Of a DNA stretch of 23,869 nt, positions 1 to 8,266 are shown one piece after another (the first letter of the stretch is position 1; every line of letters starts with the position of its first letter). This DNA comes from Helicobacteraceae bacterium. GTDB taxonomy: Bacteria > Campylobacterota > Campylobacteria > Campylobacterales > Helicobacteraceae. Location of the stretch: the NCBI GenBank assembly GCA_029258405.1, contig JARHYY010000010.1, positions 1 to 23,869 of the forward strand, read 5' to 3'. The notes beneath the pieces were generated by a model, which made no database searches, was not told where the DNA came from, and saw nothing but the letters and a program-made list of their open reading frames with translations. A program made the position numbers and the translations under genes.

Positions 1-24
1 TATAGTGGAGTTAAGTAAGTTCTT

Positions 25-85
25 TAAGGTTTATTCTGTTATTTGAATTTTTGGACTCTAAGGTTTATTGCTTGTTTGAGTTTTG
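25..85. repeat. Imperfect direct repeat, about 28 nt, two copies
   Basis: The 11-mer TAAGGTTTATT occurs at 25-35 and again at 59-69. In both copies it is followed a few bases on by TTTGA and then a T run (42-51 and 75-84). The second copy overlaps the 3' end of the small minus-strand ORF, so both copies encode similar short peptides (NSNKQ-like and NSNNR-like) on that strand. It could be a decayed internal repeat of a once longer coding region. No function is assigned. Confidence 0.4.
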
Positions 86-238
86 AGGTTTGGGTATAGT
101 ATAATTGAGGGTTGTTGGGGGGGGGTGCTGCTTATTTCTAAATGCTTTAATAGCTCTTATATTTTTATGTTTATGTGATTGTCTATAGTTTTTACACAAT
201 ATTTTACAATCAATCGAGCATATCTCACAATAAAGCAT
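65..238 (-). CDS. Possible small Cys-rich protein with a poly-C tract (57 aa)
   Basis: This is an ATG-to-TAA frame of 57 codons that I read by hand. The N-terminus carries four closely spaced cysteines (C4, C7, C11, C15, pattern C-x2-C-x3-C-x3-C) and then a basic, His-containing stretch (residues 16-38), which suggests a small zinc-binding fold. The frame then runs through nine C bases (CAC CCC CCC CCA, about residues 38-41) into a Pro/Asn/Gln-rich tail. I see no convincing Shine-Dalgarno before the ATG. In-frame sequence beyond the stop still resembles the tail, so this may be the remnant or the phase-variable N-terminal part of a longer gene. I do not recognise a family. It could equally be a chance ORF. 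Confidence 0.3.
   Translation of the reverse strand: MLYCEICSIDCKILCKNYRQSHKHKNIRAIKAFRNKQHPPPTTLNYTIPKPQNSNKQ
117..125. repeat. Homopolymeric G9 (C9 on minus strand) tract
   Basis: Nine consecutive G lie in otherwise AT-rich DNA. G/C homopolymers of this length in Helicobacter and Campylobacter are classic slipped-strand (phase-variation) sites. Here the tract falls inside the possible minus-strand ORF 65-238. A gain or loss of one base moves that ORF into other frames that stay open only for short distances, so no obvious long ON product is visible in this window. Confidence 0.7.
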
Positions 239-336
239 TTTTGGGTGTAATTACAAATTATTTTAATTGTTAAAACACTAGTAATGTATCTCTTATTAAA
301 AGTTTTTTCTTAAAAAACTGTGAAAACATTATCTAT
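239..336. other. Intergenic stretch with a weak AT hairpin
   Basis: I found no gene here. Positions 301-308 and 312-319 form a perfect 8-bp inverted repeat (AGTTTTTT / AAAAAACT) with a 3-nt loop. It lies 18 nt beyond the stop of the methyltransferase gene. It has only one G-C pair, so it is at best a weak terminator for the argD-methyltransferase transcript. Confidence 0.25.
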
Positions 337-1368
337 TTAGATAAAGTTTCTTAAAAATTTTATGTTCTTACTACCATACAACGCACATTTAAACCTATCT
401 CCAAGCAAACTTGGCGTAAGTAATGTTTTGAGTATAGAGCTATAATGAATATAATGCTTACTTAAAACATCACTATGAGCAATTACTTTCTCAAAAACAT
501 CAATAATACCCATCTTTATCAAAGCTCTGTTTTGACGATGATAATAATACCTCCATCCATGCTCTTGCATAAAAAATCTATCTAAATAGCTAAAAACAAC
601 ATCGTAAGTTATGTCAGCATGAATCAAAAAAGAAGCAGGGTTATTTAAAAAATCTTCAAATGAAAATACATGATGTTGCTTAAAAAATCGCAAAGAAAAT
701 TCATTCCTAAAATAATCCTCTCCATAATCAAACAGCAAAAAGCTCCAATCTTTTTGGAAGCTCAAAATTTTTCTTATGAGAAAAGCTGTTTCTTGGGAAA
801 TTTCTCCTTTATGCACACAAAAATCATTTGCTAAATCTAAAATTTCTAAAGCCCTTGGTTTATCTGGGCATTCTTCTAAAGGTGCAAATGCGATATGCTG
901 TTTATCATAAACAGCTAATGTATTGTTATAAACTAAATCACAGGGCACAGAATCAAAAAGTTCATTTGCAATAAAAAGTGGTAAGTGAAAATGTTGATAT
1001 TCTGATAATATGGTAATATATGCTCCTAATCCTTTAGAATCTATATATTCCTGCTGCATTATTCTTAATTCCTGAAGTGGTTCTACAATGAAAAAATGTA
1101 GCAATTCAAAAGCCTTTGATTCATACTTGAGTAAATATAATACTATATCAACTATCAGATAGCCCTTTTGTGCTGCTATTTCAATAATGCTCACAGGATA
1201 ATTATTTGCATATACACTTCTTGCAATTGCTGATGCTATGGTAAAGCCAAATAATTCTCCTGTACTTACAGAAGTATAAAAATCACCATCTTTACCAATC
1301 AATGCTTTTTTATAATATCCCTCATCTCCATATAGAGCCTTTTTCATTATACAAGAAAATAACTGCAT
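337..1368 (-). CDS. MidA/NDUFAF7-like SAM-dependent methyltransferase family protein (DUF185)
   Basis: The 343-residue protein fits the COG1565/DUF185 family, whose eukaryotic member NDUFAF7 methylates an arginine of respiratory complex I. Recognisable parts are the N-terminal signature around residues 12-40 (LYGDEGYY, then GDFYTS and STGELFG) and ANELFDSVPCD at 134-144, which corresponds to the family's ANEFFDALP motif. The expected glycine-rich SAM motif I at 61-71 is degenerate (IIEIAAQKGYL), so methyltransferase activity should not be assumed. The gene starts 2 nt after argD stops and is evidently cotranscribed with it from the promoter at 2662-2690. The family call is firm. The substrate is unknown; a role in complex I or other respiratory protein maturation is only by analogy. 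Confidence 0.85.
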   Translation of the reverse strand: MQLFSCIMKKALYGDEGYYKKALIGKDGDFYTSVSTGELFGFTIASAIARSVYANNYPVSIIEIAAQKGYLIVDIVLYLLKYESKAFELLHFFIVEPLQELRIMQQEYIDSKGLGAYITILSEYQHFHLPLFIANELFDSVPCDLVYNNTLAVYDKQHIAFAPLEECPDKPRALEILDLANDFCVHKGEISQETAFLIRKILSFQKDWSFLLFDYGEDYFRNEFSLRFFKQHHVFSFEDFLNNPASFLIHADITYDVVFSYLDRFFMQEHGWRYYYHRQNRALIKMGIIDVFEKVIAHSDVLSKHYIHYSSILKTLLTPSLLGDRFKCALYGSKNIKFLRNFI

Positions 1369-1370
1369 AT

Positions 1371-2555
1371 TTATTTTTCAAACCCGCTGCATGCCTCTTT
1401 AAATCTCCTAAAACCTTCTTCTAATTCTTGCTGTGTAATTGTAAGAGGGGGAACAAATCGTATAGCCAACTGACCAGAACGAACAACAAGCAAACGATTC
1501 TTAAATGATTCTTGAATTATTCTTGCTTGCCATTGCTCATTTTTAAGTTGCAATCCACGCATAAGTCCAATACCTAGTTTATGAGAAAAAATACTTCCAA
1601 AAAGGCGAATGGTATCATCAAGCTCTTTATCAAATAGAGATATAATGTTATGCAACCTTCCTGAGTCCATCTCTTCTTCTAAAATGCTAAGAACACTCAA
1701 AGCAGCTTTAGTGCTTAAAGGATTGCCTCCAAAAGTACTTCCATGCTCGCTATATAAAAAAATATCTTTAAGAGAAGTTATTGCAGCACCAATAGGCACG
1801 CCACCAGCTAAACCTTTAGCAAGGGTAACAACATCAGGCATTATACCATACACCTGAGAGCCCAAAAACTCACCCAAACGATATACCCCGGTTTGTATTT
1901 CATCAACCATAAATAAAATTTCTTTTTCCTTAAGTGTCTGTGCAAGTTTTTGCAAATCCTGTATATTTTGTGTATCTAAACCTCCTTCACCTTGAATAAG
2001 CTCAATAAACACTGCACATGTTTTTTTATCAAGCAAAGAATATATATGTTCTATATCGTGGGCATACACAAACCCATCAGGATACGGACCAAAAAAACGA
2101 TGCATGCTTTCTTGTCCAGTAGCCTTAAGGGTGCTAATAGTACGCCCATGAAAAGAGTTTTTAAGTGTAATAATTTTATAGGGCTTTTCTGGTAAAAAAG
2201 CACCATACTTGCGTGCTATTTTAAGAGCAGCCTCATTGGCTTCGGCACCAGAATTACAAAAAAATACTCTCCCATCAACGCCACTTAAGTGTATAAGCTT
2301 TTGGGCAAGTTTTGCTTGATGTTCAATGGCATAAAGATTGCTAATATGTATAAGCTTTTGTGATTGTTCGCTTATTGCTTGTGCAAGCTTCTTATTGCCA
2401 TGCCCAACACTACATACGGCAATACCAGCTACAAAATCAATATAATCTTTACCTGCTTTATCATATAAAGTAGCTCCATTCCCATATTCAAATTCAACAT
2501 AATTACGATTGTAGGTGTGTAATACATATTGTTCATCTCGTTCTTGATTGGTCAT
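1371..2555 (-). CDS. argD: Acetylornithine aminotransferase (class III PLP aminotransferase)
   Basis: The 394-residue protein transfers an amino group between N-acetylornithine and 2-oxoglutarate in cytosolic arginine biosynthesis. In lysine synthesis ArgD often doubles as succinyldiaminopimelate aminotransferase. Visible motifs are NSGAEAN at 101-107 (phosphate contact), FHGRT at 135-139, the PLP-ring Asp in MVDEIQTG (D218), the Schiff-base lysine K247 in TLAKG, and FGGNPL at 275-280. Length is normal for ArgD. The ATG is preceded by AAGGAG at a good distance, and a strong promoter sits about 100 nt upstream. Related omega-aminotransferases share this fold, but the length and motifs favour ArgD. 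It leads a two-gene unit with the MidA-like gene. Confidence 0.92.
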   Translation of the reverse strand: MTNQERDEQYVLHTYNRNYVEFEYGNGATLYDKAGKDYIDFVAGIAVCSVGHGNKKLAQAISEQSQKLIHISNLYAIEHQAKLAQKLIHLSGVDGRVFFCNSGAEANEAALKIARKYGAFLPEKPYKIITLKNSFHGRTISTLKATGQESMHRFFGPYPDGFVYAHDIEHIYSLLDKKTCAVFIELIQGEGGLDTQNIQDLQKLAQTLKEKEILFMVDEIQTGVYRLGEFLGSQVYGIMPDVVTLAKGLAGGVPIGAAITSLKDIFLYSEHGSTFGGNPLSTKAALSVLSILEEEMDSGRLHNIISLFDKELDDTIRLFGSIFSHKLGIGLMRGLQLKNEQWQARIIQESFKNRLLVVRSGQLAIRFVPPLTITQQELEEGFRRFKEACSGFEK

Positions 2556-2661
2556 TTATACTCCTTGTTCTAGATATTGTAAATGCTTTTTTGAGCAAAA
2601 CTATGCTATGATTATTCTCATCTATATTCTAATCTATGTCTCTGATAAAGGATCTACTTAT

Positions 2662-2690
2662 ATTATAGCATTCAACTATTATTAAGTCAA
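2662..2690 (-). promoter_or_regulatory. Sigma70-type promoter of argD
   Basis: On the minus strand TTGACT (2690-2685) and TATAAT (2667-2662) are separated by exactly 17 nt. The -10 is extended (TGC before TATAAT). This leaves a 5' leader of about 100 nt before the argD ATG. It is the closest match to consensus that I found in the window. No operator or riboswitch is evident in the leader. Confidence 0.75.
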
Positions 2691-2838
2691 ATTATTATTG
2701 AGCTTAAGTTACTTGAGAAAACAATAAAGCATACAAAGAACAAATTTATGTTTATTTATTGTTATGTAATGAAAAAATTATTCATGTGGAGTGTATTCCA
2801 TTCAATCGCATAAGGATGCTAAATAATTCATTTTTTAT
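2691..2838. other. Gene-free stretch between gltX and the argD promoter
   Basis: This is the 3' side of gltX, the last gene of the long minus-strand run. On the minus strand a short stem (TGGA/TCCA, loop ATACAC, about 2787-2800) is followed some 9 nt later by six T, which is a poor intrinsic terminator at best. I see nothing else here. Confidence 0.3.
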
Positions 2839-4239
2839 TTAAGAGTTTTTGTTGCTTGGATTTTGCATAAAAAGCTTAAAATATTCTAACCTCCTTAAAC
2901 TCTCCTCTTTTCCCAAGGCAAGCATTGCATTAAATATAGGTACACCACCACCTTTGCCTAGCAAACCTAACCTTAAAGGAAGTAAAGCTTTATTAGGTTT
3001 TATATATGTTGCTATTTTTTCACTAAATATTTCATGTAAATCTTGACTTGAAATATCAAAAGAAATTTCTTGCAATATGGATAAGCAATGCTCTAAGAGC
3101 TCTATAATTTTTGATGTCGAATCTGTTTTTAGCAATTTTATATCATATTCTTGTGGGGCGTTTAATATTTCTTGCAAATTTTTTTCAAATTCTACTAAGG
3201 TTTTAGATCTTTCTTTAAGGGCATCAAAGAGGTTTTCCTGAATATTTGGTGTAATATTTAATGTATTTGTTTCAAGGAGTGCAAGAATTTCCTCATTGCT
3301 TTTTTGATTGATATAATGATGATTAAGCCATAAGAGCTTGCTAGGATTAAAAATAGATGCCGATTTATTAATATCATTGCAATTAAAATATTTAATGAGT
3401 TCAGAAAGTGAAAATATTTCATCATCGCCATGGCTCCACCCAAGCCGTACAAGAAAATTTAAAACTGCTTCAGGCAAATAACCTTGTTCTTTATAATCCA
3501 TAACCCCCATAGCACCTTCTCGCTTGCTTAGTTTTTTTCCTTTGTCATTATGTATCATGGGGATATGGCAAAACTCTGGAATCTTAAAACCCAAAGCATT
3601 ATAAATAATAATCTGCTTAGGCGTGTTGCTTAAGTGATCATCTCCTCTAATAATATCAGTAATATTCATCAGTGCATCATCAATAGCCACGGTAAAATTA
3701 TAAGTAGGTGTTCCATCACTTCTAGCAATGATAAAATCATCAAGTTCTTGTGCATCTATTGTGATTGTGCCTTTAATTTTATCATTAAAGACAATTTTTC
3801 CATCTAATGGTGCTTTGATTCGTATGCTAGGAGTAATATTATTTGGGGGCGTACCCATAAAATCTCGATAGCGTTTGTCATAGTGAGGTTTCTCTCCCCT
3901 ATGTCTTTGCTCTTCTCGTAATTGCTCTAGCTCTTCCTTGCTCATATAACAATAATATGCTTGTTTGCTGTCTAAGAGTTTTTGTATATACTGCTTATAA
4001 ATATCCATCCTCTGACTTTGATAGATAACTTCACCGTCATATTCAAGACCAACCCATTCAAATGCCTGTAAAATCCCCTCTTTTGCATTAATAGAATTTC
4101 TCTTAAAATCAGTATCTTCAATGCGAAGCAAAAACTTACCATTATGTGCTCGTGCATGGAGATAGTTAAAAATAGCTGTTCTTAAACCCCCTATATGGAG
4201 GTTTCCTGTGGGTGATGGGGCGAATCTTGTTATAGTCAT
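2839..4239 (-). CDS. gltX: Glutamyl-tRNA synthetase, GltX1 type
   Basis: This 466-residue class I synthetase charges tRNA-Glu in the cytosol. The HIGH-class motif is HIGG at 15-18 (after FAPSPTG), RIEDTD lies at 39-44, and the KMSKS-class motif is KLSKR at 236-240. The sequence closely resembles my recollection of H. pylori GltX1 (HP0476), including LGKGGG near the C-terminus, and not the shorter GltX2 that charges tRNA-Gln. Helicobacters usually carry both enzymes plus GatCAB, so a second gltX is expected elsewhere. The ATG overlaps the mreC stop in ATGA, so translation is probably coupled. It is the last gene of the 12.5-kb run. Confidence 0.95.
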   Translation of the reverse strand: MTITRFAPSPTGNLHIGGLRTAIFNYLHARAHNGKFLLRIEDTDFKRNSINAKEGILQAFEWVGLEYDGEVIYQSQRMDIYKQYIQKLLDSKQAYYCYMSKEELEQLREEQRHRGEKPHYDKRYRDFMGTPPNNITPSIRIKAPLDGKIVFNDKIKGTITIDAQELDDFIIARSDGTPTYNFTVAIDDALMNITDIIRGDDHLSNTPKQIIIYNALGFKIPEFCHIPMIHNDKGKKLSKREGAMGVMDYKEQGYLPEAVLNFLVRLGWSHGDDEIFSLSELIKYFNCNDINKSASIFNPSKLLWLNHHYINQKSNEEILALLETNTLNITPNIQENLFDALKERSKTLVEFEKNLQEILNAPQEYDIKLLKTDSTSKIIELLEHCLSILQEISFDISSQDLHEIFSEKIATYIKPNKALLPLRLGLLGKGGGVPIFNAMLALGKEESLRRLEYFKLFMQNPSNKNS

Positions 4240-5111
4240 TGTGCATCTTCCTTTTTTGTAGTATTTGATTCAAGTGATTCTTGAATGAAAGTATCCATAT
4301 CTATATTTGTTATATTGCTCGTATCTATTTGCTGATTTTCTTGCATGCTAATAAGCCAAAGGTAGCGTAAGTCATGCACCTGTGTTTCTGGTTTAATTTC
4401 TGCAATGAAATATCCGCGAGAGCTTTCTAAGGAAACAACCTTTCCTACCCTAATTCCTTCAAAAAAAATTCCATCTAATCCACTTGTAATAACTTCATCT
4501 CCAATACCCACTTGGAGCCATGAAGGGATATAGTTAGCAAAAATATTTTCTTTGCCCTTTTGTGTTTTAATGATACCGGGCACTTTGTTTTTTCCTATAT
4601 AAACACTATAAACGCTATTTTGATCGCCATTAAAAACACCTAATAATCTTTTTTCAGTAACAATAGCAATGCCCACCGCAGTGTTATCAAGGCTTAAGCC
4701 AAATATTTTTCCTTCAGGTAAATCTTGCAAGTTGTGCTCAAGCCATACCTTTCTATAATTGCCTAATTCTGCATAAGAAAGAACTTTAACTAAATGTATA
4801 TCACTATTCATATAAAGATTTTCATGGCTTTTTAAGATGTCTCGTATATGTCTATTTTCTGCCTCTAAGGCAATATTTCTTAAAGATGTTTTTTCTATAT
4901 ATTTTAATTGTTCTCTTAAATATTTTATTTCATCTGCTTGATTAAAATACTCTTTCCAATATGCTCCCATTTTTTCTGATGTGTTTAAAATGAAAATTTT
5001 TACATAATCCCCTAAATTAAGGAGTTGCGTATGAACAGTATTGCCTATCTTAAGAGAAACAAAAAAAACAATAGCAATAGAAATTATCCATAAAAAAAGT
5101 TTTTTAAACAT
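4236..5111 (-). CDS. mreC: Rod shape-determining protein MreC
   Basis: This 291-residue bitopic inner-membrane protein links the cytoplasmic MreB filament to the periplasmic cell-wall synthesis machinery. It has a short cytoplasmic N-terminus (FKK), one transmembrane helix at about 5-20, a coiled coil at about 57-100 that mediates dimerisation in the family, and the paired beta-barrel periplasmic domain from about 105 to 260. That domain includes the typical VITSGLDGIFFEGIRVGKV stretch. The tail of about 35 residues is polar and probably disordered. It follows mreB by 27 nt and overlaps gltX by 4 nt. The gene order matches the usual mreB-mreC pair; no mreD follows here. Confidence 0.93.
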   Translation of the reverse strand: MFKKLFLWIISIAIVFFVSLKIGNTVHTQLLNLGDYVKIFILNTSEKMGAYWKEYFNQADEIKYLREQLKYIEKTSLRNIALEAENRHIRDILKSHENLYMNSDIHLVKVLSYAELGNYRKVWLEHNLQDLPEGKIFGLSLDNTAVGIAIVTEKRLLGVFNGDQNSVYSVYIGKNKVPGIIKTQKGKENIFANYIPSWLQVGIGDEVITSGLDGIFFEGIRVGKVVSLESSRGYFIAEIKPETQVHDLRYLWLISMQENQQIDTSNITNIDMDTFIQESLESNTTKKEDAQ

Positions 5112-5138
5112 TACAAGAGTTTATTGTAGCCATCAGCT

Positions 5139-6173
5139 TTAATCATAAGCAAGTTGTTGCAAAAGGTCAATTTCTTCTAATGCTCTTCCTGTGCCTTTTG
5201 CGACTGCTAAAAGAGGTTCTTCAGTAACATAAACAGGAAGTTTGACAATTCCAGAGAGATAACGATCAAGCCCTCTAATGAGAGCACCCCCTCCAGTAAG
5301 TGCTATTCCATCTTCTACAATATCTCCTGCTAAATCAGGTGGCATGCTCTCAAGTATATCCTTAAGAGCATTGCTAATTTCTTTTAAGGATTCTTTTATG
5401 GCTTCTTGGACATCGTCGCTTGTAAGCTCTATGGCATCAAGCAAACCACTTACTTGGTCCCTCCCTTTTACTTGCATTTTTAATGGAGTATCTAAGTTGA
5501 TAGCAGAACCAATTTCAATTTTAATTTCTTCTCCTGTTCGTTCCCCAATCAGCAAATTATATTTTCGGCGTACATGATCTACAATAGCCATATCAAATTT
5601 ATCACCAGCAACTCGTATGGATTTGCTTATAACCAACCCACCTAAAGAAATAACACCAATTTCTGTTGTTCCACCGCCAATATCCACCACTAAATTTCCC
5701 TTAGGCTCCTTAATAGGCAATCCAGCTCCAATAGCTGCCGCCATTGGCTCTTCGATTAAAAAAACTTCTCTTGCTCCTGCACTCATGGCTGATTCTTTAA
5801 CTGCTTTTCTCTCTACGCCTGTAAGACCATAAGGAACACAAACAATAATTCTAGGTCTCATAAAAGTTTTTCTCTTATGCGTTTTTTCTATAAAGTATCG
5901 TATCATTTTTTCAGTCATATCAAAATCAGCAATAACTCCATCTTTCATTGGGCGGATTGCTTGTATGCCACCTGGTGTTTTGCCTACCATTTCTTTTGCT
6001 TCTTTACCCACAGCTAGTATTTTATTCTTGCCGTATTTGTCGTTTTGGACGGCTACTACTGATGGTTCATTGATAACAATGCCTCGTCCTTTAACTGATA
6101 CGATTGTGTTTGCCGTTCCTAAATCAATAGAAATATCATAAGAAAACATACCGATGACTTTATCAAGTAACAT
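5139..6173 (-). CDS. mreB: Rod shape-determining protein MreB (bacterial actin)
   Basis: This 344-residue protein is the normal MreB length. The actin-type nucleotide-binding elements are visible: phosphate loop DLGTANT (18-24), the EEP motif with the putative catalytic Glu (141-143), second phosphate loop DIGGGTTEIG (164-173), and the adenosine motif LTGGGALI near 293-300. It forms membrane-associated filaments that direct lateral wall synthesis, consistent with a rod or spiral cell. It lies 25 nt downstream of clpX and 27 nt upstream of mreC. The order clpX-mreB-mreC is one I remember from H. pylori. Confidence 0.97.
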   Translation of the reverse strand: MLLDKVIGMFSYDISIDLGTANTIVSVKGRGIVINEPSVVAVQNDKYGKNKILAVGKEAKEMVGKTPGGIQAIRPMKDGVIADFDMTEKMIRYFIEKTHKRKTFMRPRIIVCVPYGLTGVERKAVKESAMSAGAREVFLIEEPMAAAIGAGLPIKEPKGNLVVDIGGGTTEIGVISLGGLVISKSIRVAGDKFDMAIVDHVRRKYNLLIGERTGEEIKIEIGSAINLDTPLKMQVKGRDQVSGLLDAIELTSDDVQEAIKESLKEISNALKDILESMPPDLAGDIVEDGIALTGGGALIRGLDRYLSGIVKLPVYVTEEPLLAVAKGTGRALEEIDLLQQLAYD

Positions 6174-6198
6174 GTTTATTCCTTAAATTAATGTAATA

Positions 6199-7446
6199 TT
6201 AAGCACTTCTTTTGCCTTTTTTGTTTATAAGTAGGGGTTTTTCTTTATTTACAACTGTTGATTTTGTAATAATTACTTCATAATCTTGTAAATCTGGAAG
6301 TTCATACATGATATCAAGCATAATGTTTTCAATAATTGCTCTAAGCCCTCTTGCTCCTGTTTTGCATTGAATAGCCATAGAAGCAATTTCTTCTAATGCC
6401 TCATCATGAAAGGTGAGCTCAACTTTATCCATGGCAAATAATTTTTTATATTGACGAATAAGGGCGTTTTTAGGCTCTTGTAATATTTTTACCATATCAT
6501 CTTTATTGAGCTCATTTAATGTAGTAACTACATGCAATCTCCCTACAAGTTCTGGAATTAAACCATAGCTTATTAAATCATCGGCTTCAATAAGTGAGAG
6601 CACTTCATTTTCTTCGCTTTTGCCTCGTTTCTCTCCATGAAAACCAAGCGTATTGCCACCCAATCTTCTTTTGATAATATCTAATATACCATCAAAAGCA
6701 CCACCACAAATAAAGAGAATATGGCTTGTGTCAATTTGTACAAAATCCTGATTAGGATGCTTTCTGCCCCCTTTTGGTGGGATATTTACAACGCTACCTT
6801 CTATAATCTTTAAAAGTGCCTGTTGCACTCCTTCTCCAGAAACATCTCTTGTGATAGAGCGGTTTTCAGAAAGTCGAGATATTTTGTCAATTTCATCAAT
6901 AAAAACAATCCCTTTTTCTGCTTTTTTTGGATCTCCACCTGCTGTTTGCAATAATCGTGTAAGAATGTTTTCAACATCTTCACCAACATATCCTGCTTCA
7001 GTCAAGCTTGTAGCATCGCTAATAGCTATAGGCACATCTAAAAAACGAGTCAATGTTTGAGCCATAAGGGTTTTGCCGCTCCCCGTAGCACCAATAAGCA
7101 GGACATTGCTTTTAGAGATTTCTGTAGTATCTTCTATATTGTTTTGTTTAAAAATTCGTTTATAGTGATTATATACCGCCACAGAAAATACCTTTTTTGC
7201 CTTTTCTTGACCTATGACATATTCATCTAAAGCAGCTTTAAGCTCTTTAGGGGTAGGCAAGTTTGGTTGTATTTCAGCTTTTGCATTTATCTCATTAAAG
7301 GTTTCTTTGCTACCATTACAAAGTAAATGATTGGCTGCGATAACACAATTTTTACATATATAAACACGACTGCCAGTTCTGCCCGCGAGTACTGTGTTTT
7401 CTGCTGTTTCTTGGTTTCCACAAAAACTACATTTTTTATTGTTCAT
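6199..7446 (-). CDS. clpX: ATP-dependent Clp protease ATPase subunit ClpX
   Basis: This AAA+ unfoldase feeds substrates to ClpP. The 415-residue protein has the N-terminal C4 zinc domain (C6, C9, C31, C34) that dimerises and binds adaptors, Walker A GATGSGKT at 119-126, pore loop GYVG at 152-155, Walker B VFIDEID at 181-187, and the ClpX-specific RKH loop at 228-230. An IGF-like ClpP-binding loop is represented by LGF in TLGFHGEK. The C-terminal small AAA subdomain is complete (GARGLRAI). clpP is not in this window. It sits between lpxA (22-nt gap) and mreB. Confidence 0.96.
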   Translation of the reverse strand: MNNKKCSFCGNQETAENTVLAGRTGSRVYICKNCVIAANHLLCNGSKETFNEINAKAEIQPNLPTPKELKAALDEYVIGQEKAKKVFSVAVYNHYKRIFKQNNIEDTTEISKSNVLLIGATGSGKTLMAQTLTRFLDVPIAISDATSLTEAGYVGEDVENILTRLLQTAGGDPKKAEKGIVFIDEIDKISRLSENRSITRDVSGEGVQQALLKIIEGSVVNIPPKGGRKHPNQDFVQIDTSHILFICGGAFDGILDIIKRRLGGNTLGFHGEKRGKSEENEVLSLIEADDLISYGLIPELVGRLHVVTTLNELNKDDMVKILQEPKNALIRQYKKLFAMDKVELTFHDEALEEIASMAIQCKTGARGLRAIIENIMLDIMYELPDLQDYEVIITKSTVVNKEKPLLINKKGKRSA

Positions 7447-7468
7447 AAATTATTCCTTCGGTGAGTAT

Positions 7469-8266
7469 TTATTTTTTGTGTTGGCGATTTATAACTGGTA
7501 TGCCACGAGATGACTCTAGGATAAATTGGCACATTTTAGCGATATTGGGGCTAAAAGGTTTGTTATTATGAAGCTCTTCTTCTGCTACCTCTTTAATGAT
7601 TCTTTGCCCAGAAAAAAGCTTCTTATACAAAGTAGAAATTCTATCTATTTCTTCACTTTCAAACATCAATCGCAATCGATAGCGATTAAGTCCTTTAAGC
7701 ACAGCCCTATTACCCTCGGCAATACAAAAAGGCGGAACATCTTGCCCTAATGCTGAAGCACCAGCGATCATAGCCCCATCACCAACTTTTACAAATTGGT
7801 GAATACCTGTAAGCCCTCCAATGGTTACATAATTGCCCAAATGAATATGTCCAGCTAATGTAGCATTATTAGATAAAATACAATGATCGCCAATGCAACA
7901 ATCATGAGCAATATGTGTATATGCCATGAGAAGATTATTGTCGCCTATAAGAGTTTTATTTTTATCGCCAGCAGTTCCGGGATTGAGCATGGCATATTCT
8001 CTAATGGTATTATTATTGCCTATGATGAGCTCGCTCTTTTCACCCTTATACTTAAGGTCTTGAGGTTGTGTGCCTAATACTGCACCCGGAAATATGTTGT
8101 TGTTTTCTCCTAATGTTGTTTTACCTAGTACGGTAACATTATTATACAATTTTGTACCAACACCTATACTTACTTCTGCACCAATAACGCAAAAATGCCC
8201 AATAATGACATTATCCCCAATTTGTGCTCCTTCTTCAATAATAGCTGTTGGTGCTATTATTTTCAT
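7469..8266 (-). CDS. lpxA: UDP-N-acetylglucosamine acyltransferase LpxA
   Basis: This enzyme catalyses the first step of lipid A synthesis, acylating UDP-GlcNAc at the 3-OH from hydroxyacyl-ACP in the cytosol. The 265-residue protein is a left-handed beta-helix built from hexapeptide repeats (residues about 1-185) with a helical C-terminus. The family motif THIAHDC lies at 117-123, with H121 matching the catalytic His125 of E. coli and H118 matching His122. GGLTGIHQFV and the following GDGAMIAGASAL are also typical. It overlaps fabZ by 4 nt (ATGA), a pairing that puts two competing users of hydroxyacyl-ACP under coupled translation. Confidence 0.97.
   Translation of the reverse strand: MKIIAPTAIIEEGAQIGDNVIIGHFCVIGAEVSIGVGTKLYNNVTVLGKTTLGENNNIFPGAVLGTQPQDLKYKGEKSELIIGNNNTIREYAMLNPGTAGDKNKTLIGDNNLLMAYTHIAHDCCIGDHCILSNNATLAGHIHLGNYVTIGGLTGIHQFVKVGDGAMIAGASALGQDVPPFCIAEGNRAVLKGLNRYRLRLMFESEEIDRISTLYKKLFSGQRIIKEVAEEELHNNKPFSPNIAKMCQFILESSRGIPVINRQHKK

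Noticed and set aside
4461..4468. A8 run inside mreC as a slippage site
   Set aside because: Runs of this length are expected by chance in AT-rich genes, and mreC is likely essential.
5278..5832. Plus-strand ORFs opposite mreB
   Set aside because: They are antisense to a highly conserved actin-fold gene, with Ser/Pro-rich composition typical of a shadow frame and no ribosome-binding site.
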